Positions 13,087 to 18,829 of a stretch of DNA of 18,829 nucleotides are shown here, piece after piece. The notes under the pieces were generated by a model. That model saw only the letters and a list, made by a program, of their open reading frames with translations, had not been told where the DNA came from and did not search any database. Position 1 is the stretch's first letter. Every line of letters begins with the position of its first letter. The position numbers and the translations under genes were made by a program. The DNA comes from Flavobacteriales bacterium (GTDB lineage: Bacteria > Bacteroidota > Bacteroidia > Flavobacteriales > Weeksellaceae), in assembly GCA_900770875.1 (NCBI GenBank), contig CAAGLV010000091.1:1-18829 (forward strand), read 5' to 3'.

Positions 13087-14481
13087 ATGAATTTAAACTT
13101 TAAAATACAAACCGAAAAAAGCCTTGGAGATTTAAGAACTCCGGTGCAGATGTATTTAAAATTACGCGATATTTATCCTAATGCTTTATTATTAGAAAGT
13201 TCGGATTATCATTCGAAATCAGATGCGCATTCGTTTATTTGTTTGCAACCAATTGCTACAATCGAAGTAAATAAAGGGATTGTAACCGAATATTATCAAA
13301 ACGAAGAACCAAAATCTTACGCTTTACAAGGACAAGAATTAGCCGAAGTAATTAAAAATTTCGCAAAGCAATTTAAAATCGAAGCCAGCGAAGATTTAAA
13401 AGTGAATGGTTTATTTGGATACATTGGTTGGGATGCCATTCCGTATTTTGAAACCGTAAAATTTTCGAACGAAGGAAACGAAGCTACAATTCCAGAAGTG
13501 CGTTATTCGTTTTATCAAAATATCATTGTTTTTAATCATTTTCATAACGAAATTGAGTACATCGAATTTCAGAACGATGAAATAGTTTCTAATTTCGATG
13601 AGATTAAAAATTACATCAAAAATAAATCGTTTGTTGAATATCCTTTCCAAGTAGAAAGCGAAATCGAATCGAATTTAACCGACGACGAATTTAAAAATAT
13701 TGTGACGCAATGTAAGCAATCTTGTTTTAGAGGAGATGTTTTTCAGATTGTTCCTTCGAGACAATTTAAACAAAAATTTTCGGGAGACGAGTTTAATGTT
13801 TACCGCATTTTAAGATCGATAAATCCGTCACCTTATTTATTTTATTTCGATTACGGAAATTATAAAATTTTAGGATCTTCGCCCGAAGCGCAATTAATTG
13901 TAAGCGATAATCAAGCGCAAATTCATCCAATTGCCGGAACAGTTCGCAGAACAGGCTCGCCAACTTTAGATAAACAATTAACAGATCAATTAATTGCCGA
14001 TCCAAAAGAAAACGAAGAACACGTGATGTTGGTGGATTTGGCACGAAACGACTTAAGTAGAAATTCTAAAAATGTTTCGGTAGAATCGTACAAAGAAATT
14101 CAAGTTTTTTCTCACGTTATTCACATGGTGTCTAAAGTAATTGCAGATATCGAACCAACCGTAAATACAATGAAGGTTTTTGCAGATTCTTTTCCTGCCG
14201 GAACATTATCTGGAGCGCCAAAATTTAAAGCGATGGAATTGTTAGATCAATACGAAAATCAAAACCGTGGAATTTACGGCGGAGCAATTGGTTATTTAGG
14301 ATTTAACGGAGATATCAACATGGCGATTGCTATTCGTACATTTGTTAGCAAACAAAATACATTGTACTTCCAAGCCGGAGCCGGAGTAGTTTCGAAATCG
14401 GTCGAAGAAAACGAGTTACAAGAAGTTAACCACAAATTAGGCGCTTTACGCAAAGCCATTTTATTAGCCCAAAACATTTAA
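13087..14481 (+). CDS. trpE: Anthranilate synthase component I
   Basis: A 464-residue chorismate-binding enzyme that makes anthranilate from chorismate, with ammonia delivered by TrpG. Seen: the N-terminal tryptophan-binding LLES motif (35-38), typical of feedback-inhibited enzymes. The catalytic domain has DVFQIVPSRQF (about 218-228), SPYLFYFDYGNYKILGSSPE, IHPIAGTVRRTG, DPKENEEHVMLVDLARND, SFPAGTLSGAPK and, at the end, YFQAGAGVVSKSVEENEL, all diagnostic of TrpE-type enzymes. No residue of these motifs is missing. It is the first structural gene of the operon, with its start 36 bases after the attenuator T-run, and it is followed after 3 bases by trpG. Expression should depend on the leader. 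A PabB or menaquinone-type enzyme is excluded by the complete trp neighbourhood and the LLES motif. Confidence 0.97.
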   Translation: MNLNFKIQTEKSLGDLRTPVQMYLKLRDIYPNALLLESSDYHSKSDAHSFICLQPIATIEVNKGIVTEYYQNEEPKSYALQGQELAEVIKNFAKQFKIEASEDLKVNGLFGYIGWDAIPYFETVKFSNEGNEATIPEVRYSFYQNIIVFNHFHNEIEYIEFQNDEIVSNFDEIKNYIKNKSFVEYPFQVESEIESNLTDDEFKNIVTQCKQSCFRGDVFQIVPSRQFKQKFSGDEFNVYRILRSINPSPYLFYFDYGNYKILGSSPEAQLIVSDNQAQIHPIAGTVRRTGSPTLDKQLTDQLIADPKENEEHVMLVDLARNDLSRNSKNVSVESYKEIQVFSHVIHMVSKVIADIEPTVNTMKVFADSFPAGTLSGAPKFKAMELLDQYENQNRGIYGGAIGYLGFNGDINMAIAIRTFVSKQNTLYFQAGAGVVSKSVEENELQEVNHKLGALRKAILLAQNI

Positions 14482-14484
14482 ACC

Positions 14485-15051
14485 ATGAAAATTTTAGTTT
14501 TAGATAATTACGATTCATTTACATATAACATTGTACACGCTTTAAAAAAGTTTACCGATAACATTGATGTATTTCGCAACGACGAAATTGCTTTAGAAGA
14601 TGTTAATCAATACGATAAAATTTTATTGTCGCCAGGTCCTGGTATTCCAGACGAAGCGAATCTTTTAAAACCAATTATTGAGAAATATGCACCAACAAAA
14701 TCGATTTTCGGAATTTGTTTAGGACAACAAGCTATTGGAGAAGTTTTTGGTGGAACATTATTAAATACCCAAGAAGTTTTTCATGGCGTACAATCAGAAA
14801 TTGAGGTAAAACATAAAGATGAGGTTTTATTTCAGGAAATGGACGATAAATTAAAAGTTGGTCGTTACCATTCGTGGGTTGTTTCTAACGAAAATTTCCC
14901 AGAAGATTTAGAAATCACAGCAGTTGGTCCAAAAGGCGAAGTAATGGCTTTACGTCATAAAACATTCGATGTGCGTGGAGTTCAATTTCATCCCGAATCT
15001 ATTTTAACACCAGAAGGTGAAAAAATGATCGAAAATTGGTTAAAAGCATAA
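14485..15051 (+). CDS. trpG: Anthranilate synthase component II (glutamine amidotransferase)
   Basis: A 188-residue class I glutamine amidotransferase that releases ammonia from glutamine for TrpE. The catalytic triad is present: Cys78 in GICLGQQAIG (76-85), and His169 and Glu171 in GVQFHPES (165-172). Other family segments are LDNYDSFTYN (6-15), LSPGPGIPDE (48-57) and GRYHSW (126-131). Length is normal for a stand-alone subunit, not fused to TrpD. Such subunits can also serve PabB (folate synthesis); no pab gene is seen here, so dual use is possible but undecided. It starts 3 bases after trpE and ends 3 bases before trpD. Confidence 0.97.
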   Translation: MKILVLDNYDSFTYNIVHALKKFTDNIDVFRNDEIALEDVNQYDKILLSPGPGIPDEANLLKPIIEKYAPTKSIFGICLGQQAIGEVFGGTLLNTQEVFHGVQSEIEVKHKDEVLFQEMDDKLKVGRYHSWVVSNENFPEDLEITAVGPKGEVMALRHKTFDVRGVQFHPESILTPEGEKMIENWLKA

Positions 15052-15054
15052 CAG

Positions 15055-16041
15055 ATGAGAAAATTATTAAATCAATTATACGAAAACTATCATCTAACAG
15101 AAGATGAAGCATACCAAATTATGGTTGATATTTCCGAGTTGAAATATTCGGATATCGAATTAGCTTCTTTCTTAACTGTTTTTAATATGCGCAACATTAC
15201 GTTAGCCGAGTTAAAAGGTTATCGCCGTGCCTTGTTAGATTTATGTTTAAAAATTAATGTTCCGCAGCAAGCGTTGGATATTGTTGGAACCGGAGGTGAT
15301 GGAAAAGATACATTTAATATTTCTACTTTAAGTTGTTTTGTAGTTGCCGGAGCCGGACATAAAATTATAAAACAAGGGAATTACGGAGCTTCTTCGATTA
15401 GTGGAGCATCCAATATGTTAGAATATTTCGGTTATCAATTTTCGGCAGACGAAGCTAAGATTAATCGCGAATACGACGAAATCGGAATCACTTTTTTACA
15501 TGCTCCGTTGTTTCATCCAGCGTTAAAAAAAGTAGCACCTTTACGTAAAGAATTAGGCGTTAAAACCTTTTTTAATTTAATGGGACCATTGGTAAATCCG
15601 GTGCAGCCAACACATCAAAACTTAGGAACTTTTGATGCTAAAACAGCCAGATTATATCATTATGTGATGCAAAATTCTAAAACTAATTTTGCAATTTCTA
15701 CCGCATTAGCCGGTTACGACGAAATCTCGTTAACATCGCCTACAAAAGTTTATACAAACGAAGGCGAATTTTTATTTGATAGCGAAGATTTTGGTTTACA
15801 AACGATAAAACCCGAAGAAATTGCAGGTGGAAAATCGGTGGAAGAAAATGCTGAGATTTTTATGAATGTTTTAAAAAACGAAACAACTTCGGCGCGCAAA
15901 AATGTAGTGTTAGCCAATGCTGCTTTAGGTTTAAAAACAATTTATCCATCCAAAGATTTAAAAGAGTGTGTGGCAATAGCTAACGAAAGTTTAACTTCAG
16001 GAAAAGCATTCGAAGTCTTTAAAAAATTAGTCAATCAATGA
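15055..16041 (+). CDS. trpD: Anthranilate phosphoribosyltransferase
   Basis: A 328-residue enzyme that joins anthranilate to PRPP. Seen: the helical N-terminus with LTEDEAYQIM (14-23), the pyrophosphate-binding GTGGDGKDTFNIST (78-91), K106-Q-G-N-Y-G-A-S-S (106-114), GVKTFFNLMGPLVNP (168-182), with Arg164 in PLRKELG, and a GYDEISLTSPT acidic region. One oddity: the usual KHGN reads KQGN here, so the His that contacts anthranilate in characterised enzymes is Gln107 (codon CAA). All other motif residues are there and the reading frame is intact, so it is probably functional. It starts 3 bases after trpG; its stop overlaps the trpC start by 4 bases (ATGA). Confidence 0.96.
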   Translation: MRKLLNQLYENYHLTEDEAYQIMVDISELKYSDIELASFLTVFNMRNITLAELKGYRRALLDLCLKINVPQQALDIVGTGGDGKDTFNISTLSCFVVAGAGHKIIKQGNYGASSISGASNMLEYFGYQFSADEAKINREYDEIGITFLHAPLFHPALKKVAPLRKELGVKTFFNLMGPLVNPVQPTHQNLGTFDAKTARLYHYVMQNSKTNFAISTALAGYDEISLTSPTKVYTNEGEFLFDSEDFGLQTIKPEEIAGGKSVEENAEIFMNVLKNETTSARKNVVLANAALGLKTIYPSKDLKECVAIANESLTSGKAFEVFKKLVNQ

Positions 16042-16820
16042 AAAATATATTAGATCAAATTGTTGAACAAAAACGAATCGAAGTACGCGAAAAACAACAA
16101 CTACAATCGATTGAGGATTTAAAACAAAATCCATTTTTTCAACAAACGGTAATTTCAGCAAAAGCATCTGTATTAAATCCTACTAAAACAGGAATTATTG
16201 CCGAGTTTAAACGTAAATCGCCTTCAAAAGGATTTATAAATGCCAATGCAAAAGTAGAAAATGTTGTAAAGGGTTATCAACAATTTGGCGCTTCGGTGGT
16301 TTCGGTTTTAACGGACGAGAATTTCTTTGGAGGATCGATTGCCGATTTACAAGCTGCTAAACAACAATTAAATATTCCGGTTTTAAGAAAAGATTTTATT
16401 GTAGACGATTATCAAGTGTACGAAACTAAAGCGATTGGAGCCGATTTAATGTTATTAATTGCCGAATGTTTAACGAAAGAAGAAGTATATCGCTTAGCAA
16501 AATTGGCAAACGAAATTGGTTTAGAAGTTTTGTTAGAAATTCATTCGGAAGATCAATTAGAAAAGATGAATGAATACATTGATTTAATCGGAATCAATAA
16601 TCGTAATTTAAAAACATTTGTGGTTGATACCGAAAAGTCAAAGCAAATTTTAAAGCAATTACCAGCCGATTTAATTAAAGTTGCCGAAAGTGGAATTTCG
16701 GATCCAGAAGTGGTTAAAGATTTAAAAGCAGCAGGATTTCAGTCATTTTTAATTGGTGAAAACTTTATGAAGCACGAAAATCCAGCAGATGCATTTCAAG
16801 AATTTGTAAATCAAATCTAA
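16038..16820 (+). CDS. trpC: Indole-3-glycerol phosphate synthase
   Basis: A 260-residue (beta/alpha)8 enzyme that closes the indole ring: carboxyphenylamino-deoxyribulose phosphate gives indole-glycerol phosphate, CO2 and water. Seen: IIAEFKRKSPSKG (53-65), with the catalytic Glu and Lys, VVSVLTDENFFGGS (about 87-100), VLRKDFIVDDYQVYE (about 114-128), LLEIHSEDQLE, GINNRNLKTF, the phosphate-binding VAESGIS and LIGENFM near the end. All motifs are intact. The enzyme is separate from TrpF, unlike the fused E. coli protein. It overlaps trpD by 4 bases and trpF by 1 base (TAATG), so translation of the three is coupled. Confidence 0.97.
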   Translation: MKNILDQIVEQKRIEVREKQQLQSIEDLKQNPFFQQTVISAKASVLNPTKTGIIAEFKRKSPSKGFINANAKVENVVKGYQQFGASVVSVLTDENFFGGSIADLQAAKQQLNIPVLRKDFIVDDYQVYETKAIGADLMLLIAECLTKEEVYRLAKLANEIGLEVLLEIHSEDQLEKMNEYIDLIGINNRNLKTFVVDTEKSKQILKQLPADLIKVAESGISDPEVVKDLKAAGFQSFLIGENFMKHENPADAFQEFVNQI

Positions 16821-17491
16821 TGAAACGATTTCAAGTAAAAGTTTGTGGCAATAATTCAATCGAAAATTTTACAGCTTTAACAGCAATCGAGCCCGATTAT
16901 GTTGGATTTATCTTCTACGAAAAATCAAAACGATTTGTTGAAGACGAAACCATTTTTAACATTTTTCCGAATGCTGAACGAGTTGGTGTTTTTGTTAACG
17001 AATCGATTGAATCGATGATCCAAAAAGCGCAAAAATATAATTTAGATGTGGTACAATTGCACGGCGACGAATCACCCGATTTTTGTAAGGCTTTAATCGA
17101 AGCCAAACACCAACAATTATTAACATCCGAATCGTTTTTAGATTTTAAAATTTGGAAAGCAGTTGGTATAAAATCAGCTGAAGATTTTAAAACATTAATC
17201 GGTTATCAACAAGTTGTTGATAGCTTTGTATTTGATACAAAATCTGATGATTACGGAGGTACTGGTAGAAAATTTGATTGGGATTTGTTAAAAAACTATC
17301 AGTTATCAACACCTTTTTTATTAAGTGGTGGAATCAAATTAGAAGATGCCTTGGTGTTAAAAAACTTTCAGCATCCACAATGTATTGGATTTGATATTAA
17401 CAGCGGTTTCGAAGTTAAACCAGGCGTAAAAAATATAGAACAAGTAAAACAATTTATAGATACGATTGATGGTCGTATCCAACAAAATTAA
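16820..17491 (+). CDS. trpF: Phosphoribosylanthranilate isomerase
   Basis: A 223-residue (beta/alpha)8 isomerase that converts phosphoribosylanthranilate to the carboxyphenylamino-deoxyribulose phosphate used by TrpC. Seen: KVCGN (7-11), with the catalytic Cys9, GFIFYEKSKRFV (about 29-40), VVQLHGDES (about 78-86), FVFDTKSDDYGGTGRKFDW (about 136-154) with the catalytic Asp and the conserved GGTG, FLLSGGI, and GFDINSGFEVKPGVKN at the C-terminus for phosphate binding. It begins in the stop codon of trpC and ends 10 bases before trpB. It is a single-function enzyme and slightly longer than average because of an insertion at about residues 95-107. Confidence 0.96.
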   Translation: MKRFQVKVCGNNSIENFTALTAIEPDYVGFIFYEKSKRFVEDETIFNIFPNAERVGVFVNESIESMIQKAQKYNLDVVQLHGDESPDFCKALIEAKHQQLLTSESFLDFKIWKAVGIKSAEDFKTLIGYQQVVDSFVFDTKSDDYGGTGRKFDWDLLKNYQLSTPFLLSGGIKLEDALVLKNFQHPQCIGFDINSGFEVKPGVKNIEQVKQFIDTIDGRIQQN

Positions 17492-17501
17492 ACACAAAAC
17501 A

Positions 17502-18683
17502 ATGAAATATTCAGTAGACGAGAACGGATTTTATGGTGATTTTGGAGGAGCTTTTATCCCTGAATTATTACATCATAATTGTCAAGAATTAAAAGAAGCT
17601 TTCGATCAATACTTTTATACAGAGGAATTTCAAAGCGAATTTCGTGGCTTATTAAAAGATTATGTTGGTCGTCCTAGTCCGTTATATTTTGCACCAAAAT
17701 TATCTGAAAAATACGGAGCAAACATTTTATTAAAACGAGAAGATTTAAACCATACCGGAGCGCATAAAGTAAACAATACCATTGGACAAGCTTTATTAGC
17801 AAAGCGAATGGGAAAAACGAAAATTTTAGCCGAAACAGGAGCAGGACAACATGGTGTAGCAACAGCTACAATTTGTGCGTTGTTAGGTTTAGAATGTACT
17901 GTTTTTATGGGCGAAATTGATATTGCTCGTCAAGCACCAAATGTTGCGCGTATGCAAATGCTAGGTGCAAAAGTTGTGGCTGCAACTTCAGGAAGTAAAA
18001 CGTTAAAAGATGCAACAAACGAAGCAATTCGTTATTGGATTAATAATCCCGAAACGTATTATTTAATTGGTTCTGTTGTTGGTCCTCATCCTTATCCGGC
18101 GATTGTTGCAGAATTTCAGGCAATTATTTCAGAAGAAATTCGTAAGCAGTTGTTAGAAAAATACGGAAAAGAAACACCCGATTATGTAATTGCTTGTGTA
18201 GGTGGAGGAAGTAATGCTGCCGGAGCTTTTTATCATTTCTTAGAAGACGAAGAAGTGAAATTAATCGCTGTTGAAGCTGCAGGTTTAGGCGTAGATTCAG
18301 GAGAAACTGCTGCTACAATGCAAAAAGGTACAGAAGGTATTATCCACGGAAGCAAAACGATGTTAATGCAAGACGAAGATGGTCAAATTGTAGAACCATA
18401 TTCAATTTCAGCTGGATTAGACTATCCAGGAGTAGGTCCTTTGCATGCTCATCTATTTAAAACAGGTCGTGGAACATTTTTAAATGCAACAGACGACGAA
18501 GCTTTAAAAGCAGCATTTATGTTAACAAGAGAAGAAGGGATTATTCCTGCATTAGAATCTTCTCATGCCTTAGCAGCTTTAGAGAAAATTGATTTTAAAC
18601 CGCAAGACATTGTGGTTCTGAATCTTTCGGGTCGTGGAGATAAAGATTTAGAAACTTATATGAAATTTTCTGAAAAATTTTAA
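17502..18683 (+). CDS. trpB: Tryptophan synthase beta chain
   Basis: A 393-residue PLP enzyme that condenses indole with serine to give tryptophan. Seen: YGDFGGAFIPELL (11-23), the PLP lysine K89 in NHTGAHKVNN (83-92), ETGAGQHGVA (111-120) with the catalytic Glu111, RQAPNVARM, SVVGPHPYP, the phosphate-cradling GGGSNA (234-239), and GLDYPGVGP, EGIIPALESSHA and LSGRGDKD near the end. This is the TrpB1 type that normally pairs with TrpA. I chose the ATG at 17502, giving MKYSVDENGFYGDFGG; an in-frame TTG at 17466 lies inside trpF and would add 12 atypical residues. It is the last gene of the operon here: trpA does not follow, and no strong terminator is visible after the stop. Confidence 0.97.
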   Translation: MKYSVDENGFYGDFGGAFIPELLHHNCQELKEAFDQYFYTEEFQSEFRGLLKDYVGRPSPLYFAPKLSEKYGANILLKREDLNHTGAHKVNNTIGQALLAKRMGKTKILAETGAGQHGVATATICALLGLECTVFMGEIDIARQAPNVARMQMLGAKVVAATSGSKTLKDATNEAIRYWINNPETYYLIGSVVGPHPYPAIVAEFQAIISEEIRKQLLEKYGKETPDYVIACVGGGSNAAGAFYHFLEDEEVKLIAVEAAGLGVDSGETAATMQKGTEGIIHGSKTMLMQDEDGQIVEPYSISAGLDYPGVGPLHAHLFKTGRGTFLNATDDEALKAAFMLTREEGIIPALESSHALAALEKIDFKPQDIVVLNLSGRGDKDLETYMKFSEKF

Positions 18684-18691
18684 TCAAAAAA

Positions 18692-18724
18692 TTTGGAAAT
18701 AATTAAAAAATAATGCTACATTTG
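18692..18724 (+). promoter_or_regulatory. Promoter of tRNA-Pro
   Basis: TTTG (18692-18695), a 21-base spacer and TACATTTG (18717-18724) match TTTG-N19-21-TAnnTTTG in full. It begins 8 bases after the trpB stop; the tRNA starts 20 bases after the box. Confidence 0.85.
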
Positions 18725-18744
18725 CACCTCGATAATCAAACAAT

Positions 18745-18819
18745 CGGGGTGTAGCGTAGCCCGGTCATCGCGCCTGCTTTGGGAGCAGGAGGTCGCAGGT
18801 TCGAATCCTGCCACCCCGA
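18745..18819 (+). tRNA. tRNA-Pro (anticodon TGG)
   Basis: The acceptor stem is CGGGGTG (18745-18751) with CACCCCG (18812-18818), with the C1-G72 pair typical of proline tRNAs and discriminator A (18819). The anticodon stem is CCTGC/GCAGG (18773-18777 with 18785-18789) around the loop TTTGGGA; anticodon TGG is at 18780-18782. The T arm GCAGG-TTCGAAT-CCTGC follows. CCA is not encoded. A run of A continues to the window edge, so its terminator or any following tRNA is not visible. Confidence 0.97.
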
Positions 18820-18829
18820 CGAAAAAAAA

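Noticed and set aside
17466..17501. A TTG start that would extend trpB by 12 residues.
   Set aside because: It lies inside trpF. The ATG at 17502 gives the family's normal N-terminus.
18661..18692. An A/T-only inverted repeat around the end of trpB as a possible terminator.
   Set aside because: The stem is about 7 A:T pairs inside coding sequence and lacks a GC core, so it is not credible as a strong terminator.
1..18829. CRISPR arrays, insertion sequences, integrase or phage genes, and attachment-site duplications at the two tRNAs.
   Set aside because: No regularly spaced repeats, transposase or integrase motifs, or repeated tRNA 3' ends are seen within the window.

Overview
The window is chromosomal DNA of a low-GC member of the Bacteroidota, most likely a flavobacterium. 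A Weeksellaceae genus such as Empedobacter is a guess from gene content, not a demonstrated assignment. The pointers are promoter boxes of the TAnnTTTG type in front of nearly every transcription unit, start codons without Shine-Dalgarno sequences, lipoproteins of Bacteroidota-type families (DUF4296, DUF4252), a DUF4271 membrane protein, a DUF3109 protein and the order mannose-transferase/DUF4271/hemD. I see no insertion sequence, phage gene, CRISPR array or other sign of recent transfer.

Layout. 1-870: tRNA-Cys(GCA) with its terminator, then two small single-gene units encoding proteins I do not recognise. 872-2707: a minus-strand pair (polyprenol-phosphate mannosyltransferase-like enzyme, then a DUF4296 lipoprotein, with a 4-base overlap), divergent from a DUF4271 membrane protein. 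2716-5231: hemD (uroporphyrinogen-III synthase) and recJ. A perfect bidirectional terminator separates recJ from the minus-strand group dxs, DUF4252 lipoprotein, rsmI (8263 down to 5285). 8336-11961: a tight four-gene plus-strand operon of a cysteine-rich DUF3109 protein, a 553-residue protein with a nucleoside-phosphorylase/AMP-nucleosidase-like C-terminus, a Gfo/Idh/MocA sugar oxidoreductase and a hotdog acyl-CoA thioesterase. It faces a convergent crotonase (enoyl-CoA hydratase) gene across another bidirectional terminator. 12897-18683: the tryptophan operon trpL-trpE-trpG-trpD-trpC-trpF-trpB. 18745-18819: tRNA-Pro(UGG) with its own promoter.

The trp operon is the best-supported system here. 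A full TTTG-N19-TAnnTTTG promoter lies 5 bases before an unlisted 20-codon leader peptide with three consecutive Trp codons. The leader RNA can form three mutually exclusive pairings (1:2, 2:3 and a terminator 3:4), as in classical ribosome-mediated attenuation. The structural genes then cover chorismate to indole-glycerol phosphate plus the tryptophan synthase beta chain. trpA is not next to trpB: a promoter and tRNA-Pro follow directly.

The less understood part is the 8336-11961 operon, whose second gene is a family without an assigned function that I can name with confidence. Several genes (trpL, rsmI, DUF4271, dxs) start within about 4-10 bases of their promoter box, so leaderless or near-leaderless transcripts seem common in this stretch. 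Several longer in-frame readings begin at TTG codons upstream of, or inside, those boxes (1983, 2030, 5977, 12799, 17466); in each case I chose the downstream ATG.
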